NCBI GenBank assembly: GCA_947170725.1
Contig: CAMVUM010000009.1
Coordinates: forward strand, 21,356 to 85,355
Length of the DNA: 64,000 bases
Direction of reading: 5' to 3'
DNA from: an uncultured Prevotella sp.
GTDB lineage: Bacteria > Bacteroidota > Bacteroidia > Bacteroidales > Bacteroidaceae
Shown: positions 1 to 8,488 of the stretch, in pieces
Numbering within the stretch: position 1 is the first letter of the stretch
Layout of the letters: each line of letters opens with the position of its first letter
The notes under the pieces: generated by a model
The model's database searches: none
The model's input: the letters and a program-made list of their open reading frames with translations, nothing else
What the model was told of the DNA's origin: nothing
Position numbers and translations under genes: made by a program

Positions 1-1
1 T

Positions 2-490
2 TTCGCCACTGCATTCCACGGCGCGTTGCTTATACATGCCTCATGCGTAGTGAAAGACGGCTGGGGCTATCCCTTCACGGCGAAAAGCGGAACAGGGAAA
101 AGCACTCACACATCACTGTGGATGAAGCACATCGAAAATGTAGAACTGCTCAACGACGACAATCCGGTGATACGGTTTATCGACGGGGAGGCTTTCATCT
201 ACGGCTCACCATGGAGCGGAAAAACGCCTTGTTACAGAAACAGGAAAGCACGGCTGAGAGCAGTGACGAAAATCGAACGCGCCACTAAAAACAGCATCGA
301 GAAGTCAAAGCCAATCAACGCCTTCGGAATGATGCTGACCGCATGTTCGTCGATGAAGTGGGACAACGAAATATATGGCGGAGTATGCGACACAGCAACA
401 CGCATCATTGAAACAACACCAATATACACACTACACTGTCTGCCGGACGAGCAGGCTGCAATACTATGTCACAAGACAATAGCAAGATAA
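2..490 (+). CDS. HPr-kinase/PEPCK-fold P-loop protein, 5'-truncated by the window edge
   Basis: The frame is open from base 2, so the N-terminus lies outside the window; a TTG at 26 is only an internal candidate start. The visible ~162 residues carry a P-loop (SGTGKST) about 28 residues in, followed by an LLNDDNP stretch and a GSPWSGK motif. This combination is typical of HPr-kinase-like proteins found beside PqqD-like proteins. In that family, known members are linked to RiPP-type or other peptide-modification loci, but the substrate here is unknown. The last 25 bp overlap the next gene, indicating translational coupling with the SipW-like protein. The family call rests on motifs and neighbours, not on a search. 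Confidence 0.75.
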   Translation, partial: FATAFHGALLIHASCVVKDGWGYPFTAKSGTGKSTHTSLWMKHIENVELLNDDNPVIRFIDGEAFIYGSPWSGKTPCYRNRKARLRAVTKIERATKNSIEKSKPINAFGMMLTACSSMKWDNEIYGGVCDTATRIIETTPIYTLHCLPDEQAAILCHKTIAR

Positions 491-942
491 AGACACTGCG
501 CGTAACCAACGCCATACTGCTGCCGGAAATAATACGAATGATAGACTCCGGCCATACCGTGACGTTGCCATTGCGCGGCTACAGCATGCGGCCATTCCTT
601 GAAGACGGCCGCGACAAGGCTTTGCTGTCTGCCGTGGACAGACTGTCCATTGGAATGCCAGTATTGGCGGAAACGTCTCCCGGCCTTTATGTGCTCCACC
701 GGATAGTCGGCATAGATGGCGAACGTGTAACACTGCTCGGTGACGGCAACATAACGCCGGAACACTGCCGTCTCTCTGACATCAAGGCCGTGGCCGTGGC
801 GTTCTACCGCAAGGGACGCACCGTTCCCGATCGTACCGACGGACGTAAGTGGCGGACGTATTCGTTTTTATGGACAAGACTCCGCCCCATGCGTCGCTAT
901 CTGCTCTTCATATACCGGCAATTCATAAAGATAATGGCTTAG
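466..942 (+). CDS. S26-family (SipW-type) signal-peptidase-like protein
   Basis: A 158-aa protein. Residues ~37-45 read GYSMRPFLE, matching the catalytic-serine box (G-x-S-M-x-P) of S24/S26 peptidases. Further on, LHRIVGIDGE followed by LLGDGN matches the second box, where SipW/eukaryotic-type enzymes have His instead of Lys, so a Ser-His type is expected. There is no N-terminal membrane anchor; the only hydrophobic/basic stretch is at the C-terminus (YLLFIYRQFIKIM). It starts inside the end of the HPrK-like gene and is followed 167 bp later by a PqqD-like gene. Whether it is an active peptidase cannot be told from sequence. Confidence 0.72.
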   Translation: MSQDNSKIKTLRVTNAILLPEIIRMIDSGHTVTLPLRGYSMRPFLEDGRDKALLSAVDRLSIGMPVLAETSPGLYVLHRIVGIDGERVTLLGDGNITPEHCRLSDIKAVAVAFYRKGRTVPDRTDGRKWRTYSFLWTRLRPMRRYLLFIYRQFIKIMA

Positions 943-1071
943 TTCCATACGCCCTACCATCCGGACGGACACAATTGACACATGCCGACACCTGCCATCG
1001 TATCCAGACATGTATGACAAAGACATAACCATACATGCCGCGCCACACAATTGTATGGGGATATACACAAC

Positions 1072-1113
1072 ATGAAAGAAACAACATTCAATAAAACCTA
1101 TATTAAACAATGA
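1072..1113 (+). CDS. 13-codon mini-ORF overlapping the pqqD-like start (candidate)
   Basis: ATG at 1072 opens a frame MKETTFNKTYIKQ whose TGA stop overlaps the ATG of the PqqD-like gene (ATGA, 1110-1113). It may act only as a translational coupler. It is too short and featureless to call a peptide precursor. Chance occurrence is quite possible. Confidence 0.2.
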   Translation: MKETTFNKTYIKQ

Positions 1114-1376
1114 AAAGAAAGAAAGGATTTAATCTGCGCAATGTCTGCGGCGAACGGATTATCGTTGCCGAAGGCCGTGAAAACATAGATTTCAGCAAGA
1201 TAATAAGCATGAACGAATCGTCTGAATTCCTTTGGAATGCCATAGACGGAAAAGATTTCACGACCGATGACCTCGTCCGTATGATCACAGATGAATATGA
1301 AGTGGACGAAGCCACCGCCCGACAGGATGCCGAGACAGTGGTACAGCTGTGGACGAAGGCCGGAATAGTGGAATGA
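1110..1376 (+). CDS. PqqD-family peptide-binding protein
   Basis: An 88-aa protein with the PqqD fold pattern: a strand region with GERIIVAEG, then NESSEFLWNAIDGKDFTTDDLVRMITDEYEVDEATARQDA and a terminal helix-turn-strand (VVQLWTKAGIVE). PqqD domains bind leader peptides of RiPP precursors and hand them to modifying enzymes. In many Bacteroidales, stand-alone PqqD-like proteins sit with HPrK-like and S26/S24-like proteins in conserved clusters of unsettled function, as here. No precursor peptide or radical SAM enzyme is visible within the window on this side. The gene is followed by a strong hairpin terminator. Confidence 0.85.
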   Translation: MKRKKGFNLRNVCGERIIVAEGRENIDFSKIISMNESSEFLWNAIDGKDFTTDDLVRMITDEYEVDEATARQDAETVVQLWTKAGIVE

Positions 1377-1390
1377 CAAAACGATAAAAG

Positions 1391-1433
1391 AATAGCCAAA
1401 GGAAACTCCTGTTGTAGCTTCCTTTGGCTATTT
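1391..1433. terminator. Bidirectional terminator between the pqqD-like gene and the fadL-like gene
   Basis: A perfect 14-bp stem (AATAGCCAAAGGAA at 1391-1404 with its complement at 1419-1432) around a 14-nt loop, between convergent genes. Confidence 0.8.
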
Positions 1434-1444
1434 GACGCTTCTTC

Positions 1445-3013
1445 TCAGAACGTATAACCCAAGGATAGAAGCATTTGGTGGCGCTTGTTGCTGACATCGA
1501 CGGGATTTGCCGTGTTGTTCTCGTCAAGCACATCGTAGAAAGGACGGAACGTTCCGTTTGTCTGACTATACTGATATGCTATATCAATGGAAAACTTGTC
1601 AAGACGATAACCGATACCGGCCGTAATGCGATAGGTATCCTTCCAATTTGTAAAGTCTGTGGAAGAAGAATAGCTTATGCCGTAAGAGTCGAGACAGCCA
1701 TCCTTGACACCATTACTATTATACATCGGCGAGAGATAGTTGAAACCAAGGCGCACCGAAATATCGTTATCCGGTTTGAACTCCGCACCAACTTTCACCG
1801 TGTGTACACCCTTGAGTGTATTAGACGTATGACCGTTCATTTTCAGATCCGACGATGTATCTTCATACCCGTCCCAACTGTAACCATTGATTATACGGCT
1901 GTCCAAGTTGCCATAATCGGCATATTCGTATGAAGCTCCGAGAGCCAGATAACGGTCGATGGTGTGGCCGAGGCTCAGTCCGAACTTCCACGGGGTGTAT
2001 AGTTTGAAATCATATTCATTACCGATACTCATTGAGTATGTTCCATAGTTCTTGTCGTCCACAACCATCGCCGTATGATTACGTGTAGTGAGATCATACC
2101 ACGTTGGCGTAGCCACGGACAAACCGATACGGAACGGCGACTCCGCCACAGGACGGAATATGACGCCCGCCTTGACATCCACTCCGGAACCGCTTATTTC
2201 CCGCGTGTCTTCAACCAGCACACCGTCAACGGCATCAACATTCGGGGCAAAGAGTTCGGCATATTCAGAATATCCCTTGTAATGAACGTCATGCAGTCCG
2301 ACTGTCAGCCCGAGATAGACACGATCATTGATATTTCCGCTGATATTGAAGTCATAAGAGCCTATATAACCGCTGTTCTTGCGATCCATCATATAGCGTT
2401 CGGCACCATAGTAACCGTAGTCAGGAGCCGACATGTCAGAGCCCGGCACAACCAACAGGGCATTATAGTAGAGTTCATCCAGATTGCTGAATGCACGGTC
2501 ATCCGATGTTATATAGTCTCCGTCCGGATATACAAAATTCCAACCTCCTTCAGCGGCTTTCGCACCTTTGTTGTAGGATACCTTGTTCTGTGAAGCGTCA
2601 GCACCCACGTTGCCAGCAGCATTAAGTATGAAATTGAAATTGCGACTCTTGTGATAGTTGAAAGCGAAATTCACAAATGACCGGCTGTCTGTACGCATTG
2701 AATAGACGAAACCTATCTGGTCGAAACTCATGTTGGTCTTGTCGGCACCGGCAAATTTCACGGCATCTTGTTGGGAAACAAATCCGAACGAAGCTGAAGC
2801 CGTAGAATGCCGAAACAAGCCTATACCAGCAGGATTGGTCCCTATCGTCGAAATATCGGCACCAAGAGCGTCCATCGCTCCTCCCATACCCACATAACGA
2901 GCCGTACCGTTCAGGTCTCCCGTGGCCAGTTCGGCATTTATGTAAGTCTCCTGTGCGACTGCGGTAAGAGAACTTCCCATCAACGCAGCAATCAAAACAT
3001 ATTTTGTTCTCAT
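1445..3013 (-). CDS. OmpP1/FadL-family outer-membrane transport protein
   Basis: A 522-aa protein from the ATG at 3013 (MRTKYVLIAALMGSSLTAVAQ), which begins a clean signal peptide. An upstream ATG at 3076 would put a non-signal extension in front and is rejected. After cleavage, the segment YINAELATGDLNGTARYVGMGGAMDALGADISTIGTNPAGIGL is the FadL/OmpP1 hatch-domain hallmark in Bacteroidetes. Repeated alternating hydrophobic segments and a C-terminal ...LGYTF (terminal Phe) fit an outer-membrane beta-barrel. The family carries fatty acids or other hydrophobic compounds across the outer membrane; the substrate here is unknown. Confidence 0.85.
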   Translation of the reverse strand: MRTKYVLIAALMGSSLTAVAQETYINAELATGDLNGTARYVGMGGAMDALGADISTIGTNPAGIGLFRHSTASASFGFVSQQDAVKFAGADKTNMSFDQIGFVYSMRTDSRSFVNFAFNYHKSRNFNFILNAAGNVGADASQNKVSYNKGAKAAEGGWNFVYPDGDYITSDDRAFSNLDELYYNALLVVPGSDMSAPDYGYYGAERYMMDRKNSGYIGSYDFNISGNINDRVYLGLTVGLHDVHYKGYSEYAELFAPNVDAVDGVLVEDTREISGSGVDVKAGVIFRPVAESPFRIGLSVATPTWYDLTTRNHTAMVVDDKNYGTYSMSIGNEYDFKLYTPWKFGLSLGHTIDRYLALGASYEYADYGNLDSRIINGYSWDGYEDTSSDLKMNGHTSNTLKGVHTVKVGAEFKPDNDISVRLGFNYLSPMYNSNGVKDGCLDSYGISYSSSTDFTNWKDTYRITAGIGYRLDKFSIDIAYQYSQTNGTFRPFYDVLDENNTANPVDVSNKRHQMLLSLGYTF

Positions 3014-3103
3014 TTTAATAATCGTTTTTAATATATAAATAACAGTCTGGCCTGGTTCGTCCGCATATTGAAACAATAATGAGAGATTTTTGTATATGGA
3101 ATC

Positions 3104-3973
3104 CTATCTGCGTCCGCCAAAACCACCACCACGCGCTCCGCTGCCACCTGTAGAGCGGCTTCCGCCACTGAAACCGCCTCCCGAACGGCTTCCGCCGAAG
3201 CTGCCGTTGCTGTAAGACTGTATGGGACGCTGCGTCGTATTGTTACGTACCATTGTGTTCGTGCGGTTTACGCCAAAACGCTCTGATGCTGAGAAATTGC
3301 GGTTACGCACACCAGAAGCCATCCTTCTGCTGCGGTCGGCAATACCATTTGAGACTGCCGACGTGCCGCCGTTGTGGCTTGCTCTGATACGCCCTACACC
3401 ATAAGCGCGGTTCTGCGTTCCGGCCGGTCCTCCGCCACGGAGTGTGACATAGTGGGGACCACCCCAAACACCACCGTACCAACCATGCCAGCCGCAACCG
3501 TACCATGGAGAATGCCAGCCATAATACCATGGTGAATACCATCCGCAGTACCATGGATCATACCATCCATAGTTCCATGGGTCATACCATCCGTACCACG
3601 ACGAGCGGCCCGCATAATAGCCGGCCCAGTAGGGGTCGCTCCACGAATAGTCGTCAAAGCGGCTCATGCGGCGCGCCAGCTGATAATCGTCGGGACTTTC
3701 AGCCGCGAGCGAATCAGGATAAACACCGGCTACGGCGTCAAAATCGACAATGTCATTTCCGGCCGAGTCTATCTCCTGAACATAGGTTCCGCGACGGTTA
3801 TAGTCGTCAACACTGCGGTCGCTACCGGAATAATAGGTGTCGCGCGGCATGCCATAGTCACGCTTGCTTTTCTCAACGTTGGCCTTTGTCGGCACAAAAT
3901 ACATATCGTCCTGAGCGAGACCTGCAAGAGGCAACGCCACGGACGCCAATGATGCAAGAAACCATCTCTTCAT
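3104..3973 (-). CDS. Secreted Tyr/Trp/Gly-rich low-complexity protein
   Basis: 289 aa from MKRWFLASLASVALPLAGLAQ, a signal peptide; an ATG two codons upstream is equally possible. The middle (~residues 125-170) is a run of near-repeats of the form WY-x-PW-x-YGW, e.g. WYDPWNYGWYDPWYCGWYSP, rich in aromatic residues. The C-terminus is basic and Ser/Gly/Arg-rich, ending in GGSGARGGGFGGRR. Nothing catalytic is recognisable. The composition suggests a cell-surface or periplasmic structural or adhesive protein. It lies downstream of the promoter region shared divergently with prmA. Confidence 0.7.
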   Translation of the reverse strand: MKRWFLASLASVALPLAGLAQDDMYFVPTKANVEKSKRDYGMPRDTYYSGSDRSVDDYNRRGTYVQEIDSAGNDIVDFDAVAGVYPDSLAAESPDDYQLARRMSRFDDYSWSDPYWAGYYAGRSSWYGWYDPWNYGWYDPWYCGWYSPWYYGWHSPWYGCGWHGWYGGVWGGPHYVTLRGGGPAGTQNRAYGVGRIRASHNGGTSAVSNGIADRSRRMASGVRNRNFSASERFGVNRTNTMVRNNTTQRPIQSYSNGSFGGSRSGGGFSGGSRSTGGSGARGGGFGGRR

Positions 3974-4080
3974 AATCACTATTTATTTAATTCATTTACT
4001 CACGTTACAAAATTATCAATAATAATATTACAAATATAAGGAAAAACCCTAAACGCCGGTAGGTTTTTCCCTATTTTTTG

Positions 4081-4088
4081 TATTTTTG
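4081..4088 (+). promoter_or_regulatory. Bacteroidetes -7 box for prmA (TATTTTTG)
   Basis: TAnnTTTG match 20 bp upstream of the prmA ATG at 4108. It also overlaps the 10-codon extension open upstream of that ATG, supporting the ATG as the true start. Confidence 0.65.
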
Positions 4089-4107
4089 CATCAAAATTCG
4101 CACAATT

Positions 4108-5004
4108 ATGAAGTACTACGAGATTGATTTTAACATACGATTGACCCACAACGGGACTGCCGATTGCTGCAATGACAACGAATTAATGATGCAGAACGCA
4201 CGCGACATTATCGCAGCCGTCACCGGTGAAGCCTGTCTTGAAACATTTGAGTACACAGACAACGGACTGAAAGGATATGTCCAAACAAGTCTTTTCAACC
4301 GCGACACACTCGACACGGCTATTGACTCTATCCCATTTGACAATATCTGTGTGACCTACGAAGTCAATGAGGCAGAAGACAAAGACTGGAACGAGACTTG
4401 GGAAAACGAAGGGTTTGAACCTATAACGGTCAACAACCGTTGCGTCATTCACGACGGCCGCCATCTCCCGGAAGACGGAGGATATGAAATCAGCGTCGAG
4501 ATTGACGCCCGCATGGCTTTCGGGACGGGCACCCATGAGACCACGCGTATGGTCGCCGCCACGCTGCTGGACACCGACATGAAGGGCAAGAACGTTCTTG
4601 ACTGCGGATGCGGAACCGGCATACTGAGCATCATCGCCATGAAATGCGGTGCAGCCAAAGCTGTGGGATATGATATCGACGAATGGAGCGTGGACAACTC
4701 TCGTCACAATGCCGTGATCAACCGTGTGGAAGAGCGGTTCCTCCCCATCCTTGGCGACGCATCGGTGCTGACCGGCATAGACTACCGGTTCGACGTAGTG
4801 ACGGCAAACATCAACCGCAATATCCTCCTTCACGACATGGCCGCTTTCCGGAGCGTGATGACCGACGGCGCCATGCTTATCCTCAGCGGCTTCTACAGTG
4901 AAGACACTGACGTTCTGATAGCTAAAGCCGCCGAACTCGGACTCGCCCACAGCCAGACTTACACGGACAACGGCTGGGCCTGCATGACTTTCCGTGTCAA
5001 ATAA
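4108..5004 (+). CDS. prmA: Ribosomal protein L11 methyltransferase
   Basis: 298 aa, normal family length. PrmA methylates ribosomal protein L11 using S-adenosylmethionine. Visible: the linker region with FGTGTHETTRMV, the SAM-binding glycine loop VLDCGCGTGILSI followed by AVGYDIDEWSV, and the catalytic-region motif FDVVTANINRNIL (N-I-N in place of the common N-I-L). The start is set by the promoter at 4081-4088. It is monocistronic by layout: divergent from the Tyr/Trp-rich gene and convergent with the GH25 gene. Confidence 0.92.
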   Translation: MKYYEIDFNIRLTHNGTADCCNDNELMMQNARDIIAAVTGEACLETFEYTDNGLKGYVQTSLFNRDTLDTAIDSIPFDNICVTYEVNEAEDKDWNETWENEGFEPITVNNRCVIHDGRHLPEDGGYEISVEIDARMAFGTGTHETTRMVAATLLDTDMKGKNVLDCGCGTGILSIIAMKCGAAKAVGYDIDEWSVDNSRHNAVINRVEERFLPILGDASVLTGIDYRFDVVTANINRNILLHDMAAFRSVMTDGAMLILSGFYSEDTDVLIAKAAELGLAHSQTYTDNGWACMTFRVK

Positions 5005-5075
5005 ATCATAGCAACATAGCAGAACCGGATTCTATAACAACATATAAAAAACGCCTTCAGACTATCCGGCGACCG

Positions 5076-5966
5076 TCAATCGTCGTCATACTCATCATCA
5101 CCCTGTCCGCCGATGGTGAGGCGACGGAGATCATAGAAGCTGCCGTTATAGATATTGAAATCAACATATCCCTTTATGCCGGGCAGGCGGCCGCAGTCAG
5201 TGTGCTGCCAGAATTTCCACTTACCCTTATACTCCACTTTGTCCACGTAGTAGTGGGCTATCCAATACGGATAGCGATCGAAGATGGAGTCGTTGAGATA
5301 CGCCATCTTGAATTTATAGTAAGTATAGATTATCGGCTTGACCTTATAGTGCTTTTCTACAATATCAAGCCATGCCAGCACGCTTTCTCGGAACTCCTCC
5401 GGAGTCTGCTCCTTGGCCTTATGCTCCACGTCAAGCACTGGCGGAAGGTCTCCATCCTCCAGCTGCACCTGACTGATGAAATAGCGGGCCTGAGCCTCTC
5501 CAGTCGAACGGGTACTCCAAAAGTGGTATGCGCCGCGGATGAATCCATGTTCGCGTGCCTGATAGAAATTGTCCTTGAAACGGTTGTCGAGCCTGCTCGC
5601 GCCCTCCGTGGCCTTTATCATGACGAAACGCACGGGACATTTCTCAATCATGCCGTTGTTCCTCAGGTTCTCCCAATCGATGATTCCCTGATAGTGGCTG
5701 ATGTCTATGCCGTGGATTTCATAGCCCTCGGGATATGAAACGTCACCGTACATGGCACGCCAGCGGAAGCCGAACGGTCCGACGAAGAAGTAATAGAAAG
5801 CCCAGATATACCCAGCCACGACAAGCGCGCCACCCAGCCACCACGCCCACCCCGGCAGTTTCTGCATGAAGCGCAGCAACAGCCCCGGCTTCTTCCGTTT
5901 CACAGGAGAACGGTAGACCCGGCGGGGATGTTTTCTGTCTGTACGTCTGTTGGTCGTCTTGGGCAT
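5076..5966 (-). CDS. GH25 muramidase (lysozyme), membrane-anchored
   Basis: 296 aa from MPKTTNRR (an ATG 6 codons upstream is also open). A basic cytoplasmic start is followed by one transmembrane segment (WAWWLGGALVVAGYIWAFYYFFV, ~residues 40-62). The GH25 domain then shows GIDISHYQGIIDW, FVMIKATEGASRLDNRF, GAYHFW, PPVLDVEH (catalytic acid region) and KFWQHTD. GH25 enzymes cleave the N-acetylmuramic acid-N-acetylglucosamine bond of peptidoglycan, here probably on the periplasmic side of the inner membrane. An acidic tail (DDEYDDD) ends the protein. Confidence 0.9.
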   Translation of the reverse strand: MPKTTNRRTDRKHPRRVYRSPVKRKKPGLLLRFMQKLPGWAWWLGGALVVAGYIWAFYYFFVGPFGFRWRAMYGDVSYPEGYEIHGIDISHYQGIIDWENLRNNGMIEKCPVRFVMIKATEGASRLDNRFKDNFYQAREHGFIRGAYHFWSTRSTGEAQARYFISQVQLEDGDLPPVLDVEHKAKEQTPEEFRESVLAWLDIVEKHYKVKPIIYTYYKFKMAYLNDSIFDRYPYWIAHYYVDKVEYKGKWKFWQHTDCGRLPGIKGYVDFNIYNGSFYDLRRLTIGGQGDDEYDDD

Positions 5967-6047
5967 GTCTGAAAGAAAAGCCACAGGCTAAACGGGCCAT
6001 ACCGCAATCGGCGGCCCGCATAACATGTGGCTTGTTTTTATATTATC

Positions 6048-7691
6048 TTATTTGCTCTGTTCGAGAGCCAAAGTTCTTGTCGGCTGGTCGCATACTTCTG
6101 TCGGTCCCCAATACTGTATCGGTCCGGGATAAACATAGCATGTCTCCTTTGCCCATTCGTCACGCTTTGCGGCGAAAGCCTTGAACGGTTTGCCATCCAG
6201 CTCAACAAGAGCCTTGCGGATTACCGGCTTGTTCTCACCGTTGCGGCGCTCGATGTTCATCATCATCGTGATTGGCACACCACCGGCAATCCACTCTTCT
6301 GCCGGAGCAGTCGTATTCTGGACGATTGCCATGTAGCCGGTCTTACCGTTGGCGATGAGCTGTGCGGCACTGGTTCCGAGGGCATAGCAGTAGTCTGCGT
6401 CGAAGTTCGACGGAGCTGCACAGCGGCCTTCGTATCCGAAGAAGTGGTGCTGTGCGGCAAACTTGCCGGTGAACTTGCCATCCTTCTTCCACTGTGCCAA
6501 ACGGGCCTCACACATGTCTGAAAGCAGTTTTTCCGTCTCGATGAGCGAAACCTGAACGTTTCCGTGGGGGTCACGGTCAAGGGAGAGCTGACGGGCAACG
6601 CCCTCGGGCAGCGTCTCGAATGTAGCAGCATTCTCCTTAGACAGATGTGCCACGATATATTCACGCTGTGCATCCTTGTCCAAATCCTTGTAGTCGGCAC
6701 CATGGGCGGCGAGCAGGTCGTTAAGTTCCTGTATCAGACGACCGATGGCGGGGATGAACTCGATGAGTCCCTCAGGCACGATGACAGTACCGAAGTCTTT
6801 GCCATTGGCCGCACGATATGCAATAGCCTCACAAAGCTGGTCAACAATCTGGTTGAGTGTCATATCTTTCTGCTGTACTTCCTCTGATATGAGACAGATG
6901 TTAGGCTGGCACTGCAGGGCACACTCAAGAGCGATATGGCTGGCTGAACGGCCCATGACCTTGATGAAATGCCAGTACTTGCGGGCTGAGTTGCAGTCAC
7001 GCTCGATGTTTCCGATGAGCTCGGCATATGTCTTTGTGGCTGTATCGAAACCGAAGCTTGTCTCAATCTGGGTGTTCTTGAGGTCGCCGTCAATGGTCTT
7101 GGGACATCCGATTACCTGAACACCATAGTTCTTTGCTGCATAATATTCAGCCAGAACACAGGCATTTGTGTTGGAGTCGTCACCGCCGATGATGACAATA
7201 GCCTTGATATCGAGCTCGCGGATGATTTCCAATCCCTTCTCGAACTGGTCAATCTCCTCCAGCTTCGTACGTCCGGAACCGATCATGTCAAATCCGCCGG
7301 TGTTGCGGTATTCGTCAACGATCTCCTTTGTCAATTCTATATAATTATGGTCTACGAGTCCGCCGGGGCCGAGGATGAATCCAAAGAGGCGGTTTTCGGG
7401 ATTGAGCTTCTTTATCTGGTCGAAGAGTCCCGTGATGACGTTGTGACCGCCGGGAGCCTGACCGCCGCTGAGAATGACACCGACGTTCATCTTCTTTCCG
7501 TTGGCCTCATCACTGGGAACGAACTCTACCACGGGCATGCCATAGGTGTTGGGGAAGAGCTTCTGGATTTCTTCCTGATTGTCAACACTCTGTGTCGGTT
7601 CACCTTCTTTGATTTTCACTGCGCCCTGAAGAGCCTTCGGCAATTTGGGCTGATAAGCAGCTCTTGCTATCTGCAAAGCACTTTTTTCCAT
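6048..7691 (-). CDS. pfp: PPi-dependent 6-phosphofructokinase (diphosphate--fructose-6-phosphate 1-phosphotransferase)
   Basis: 547 aa, the long clade typical of Bacteroidetes and plants. Converts fructose-6-phosphate and PPi to fructose-1,6-bisphosphate and Pi reversibly in glycolysis. GVILSGGQAPGGHN (residues 71-84) is the phosphate-donor loop. GGDDS (169-173) has Asp where ATP-PFKs have Gly, the accepted mark of PPi use. PKTIDGD (198-204) carries the catalytic aspartates, and MGR follows in the ribose/F6P site. The divergent intergenic region holds its likely -7 box TAATTTTG on the minus strand at 7804-7811. Confidence 0.95.
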   Translation of the reverse strand: MEKSALQIARAAYQPKLPKALQGAVKIKEGEPTQSVDNQEEIQKLFPNTYGMPVVEFVPSDEANGKKMNVGVILSGGQAPGGHNVITGLFDQIKKLNPENRLFGFILGPGGLVDHNYIELTKEIVDEYRNTGGFDMIGSGRTKLEEIDQFEKGLEIIRELDIKAIVIIGGDDSNTNACVLAEYYAAKNYGVQVIGCPKTIDGDLKNTQIETSFGFDTATKTYAELIGNIERDCNSARKYWHFIKVMGRSASHIALECALQCQPNICLISEEVQQKDMTLNQIVDQLCEAIAYRAANGKDFGTVIVPEGLIEFIPAIGRLIQELNDLLAAHGADYKDLDKDAQREYIVAHLSKENAATFETLPEGVARQLSLDRDPHGNVQVSLIETEKLLSDMCEARLAQWKKDGKFTGKFAAQHHFFGYEGRCAAPSNFDADYCYALGTSAAQLIANGKTGYMAIVQNTTAPAEEWIAGGVPITMMMNIERRNGENKPVIRKALVELDGKPFKAFAAKRDEWAKETCYVYPGPIQYWGPTEVCDQPTRTLALEQSK

Positions 7692-7803
7692 AACTAAATA
7701 GATGTCTATGTATTTTTATGAATAATGAATTATCTCGCAAAACTCTTTCCACAGGTTGTAGTCATACGTTATAAGCACACAACCATATCTCGTTTTCGGA
7801 ATG

Positions 7804-7811
7804 CAAAATTA
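7804..7811 (-). promoter_or_regulatory. -7 box for pfp (TAATTTTG)
   Basis: TAnnTTTG match ~115 bp upstream of the pfp start, implying a leader of roughly 105 nt. Confidence 0.5.
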
Positions 7812-7905
7812 ATCAAAATAAGAGAGAAAAGGGAAAGAGAAGCGACAAAATCACCAAATTAATATTTTTTTATGATAAAAATCATCGCCTTTCGATTATT
7901 TTACG

Positions 7906-7913
7906 TATCTTTG
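7906..7913 (+). promoter_or_regulatory. -7 box (TATCTTTG) for the gene at 8135
   Basis: Consensus-perfect Bacteroidetes -7 box. Transcription from here would begin near 7920, giving a ~215-nt 5' UTR that contains the 22-bp repeat array at 7973-8060. Confidence 0.6.
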
Positions 7914-7972
7914 ACGATGTTAGCTCATCCTTGGCGGGACACGACATCCGCGTCACGGCAACTATAGCACGA

Positions 7973-8060
7973 CGTTACACGGCTTACGTAACAACGTTAC
8001 ACGGCACACGTAACAACGTTACACGGCACACGTAACAACGTTACACGGCACACGTAACGG
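7973..8060. repeat. Four tandem 22-bp palindromic repeats (GTTAC...GTAAC family)
   Basis: Units at 7973-7994, 7995-8016, 8017-8038 and 8039-8060, directly abutting and nearly identical. Each starts CGTTACACGGC and ends ACGTAACAA (last unit ...GTAACGG), so GTTAC and GTAAC form an inverted repeat within every unit. There are no spacers, so this is not CRISPR. The reverse complement matches the array at 62967-63120 at 19 of 22 positions for the best pair of units. It probably lies in the 5' UTR of the 8135 gene. Confidence 0.95.
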
Positions 8061-8134
8061 CGTCTACGCCTTCAGGGCTACACAAGAAGAAAACATAAAG
8101 AATCAGAAGACATCCCTTTAAAACAATAAAAGTT

Positions 8135-8407
8135 ATGGCAAACAGAAGAACATTAAAACACAACATCAACCGCATTTGTGAAGAACTATTTGCAGAATGT
8201 ATAGCGGTATCCCTCTACAGCACTGAGGCGGACCGTGAAAACGTAGAAGCTCTGCTCTATTCTATCATCAAGTTGGGTGGCGACTACGTATGCAGAGTTT
8301 CGCATGTTGAGCCGGGTTTGTCGGCCAAGGCTTATTTCAGAAACCTTACAGAGCAGTTCAACAGTAGCGTCAACGAGATTGTAGACCAAATCAATAATCT
8401 TCACTGA
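8135..8407 (+). CDS. Small conserved hypothetical protein
   Basis: 90 aa, no signal peptide or membrane segment, mostly helical (NRICEELFAECIAVSLY...DRENVEALLYSIIKLGGDYVCRVSHVEPG...AYFRNLTEQFNSSVNEIVDQINNL). I do not recognise a domain. The pattern of two helices, a short linker and a long terminal helix suggests a small helical-bundle protein. Its long, repeat-containing leader (7920-8134) is unusual for a gene this short. Confidence 0.6.
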   Translation: MANRRTLKHNINRICEELFAECIAVSLYSTEADRENVEALLYSIIKLGGDYVCRVSHVEPGLSAKAYFRNLTEQFNSSVNEIVDQINNLH

Positions 8408-8488
8408 CAAAATTCACTCCGGACCGTTAAGCGACAGGAACACAAGCCAAACGGTCTGTCGGGATAACAGAAAAACAAATCTAACATC

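Noticed and set aside
4183..4950. 255-codon open frame on the minus strand
   Set aside because: Antisense to prmA.
7973..8060. CRISPR array
   Set aside because: Repeats abut without unique spacers and no cas genes are near; the same holds for 62967-63120.
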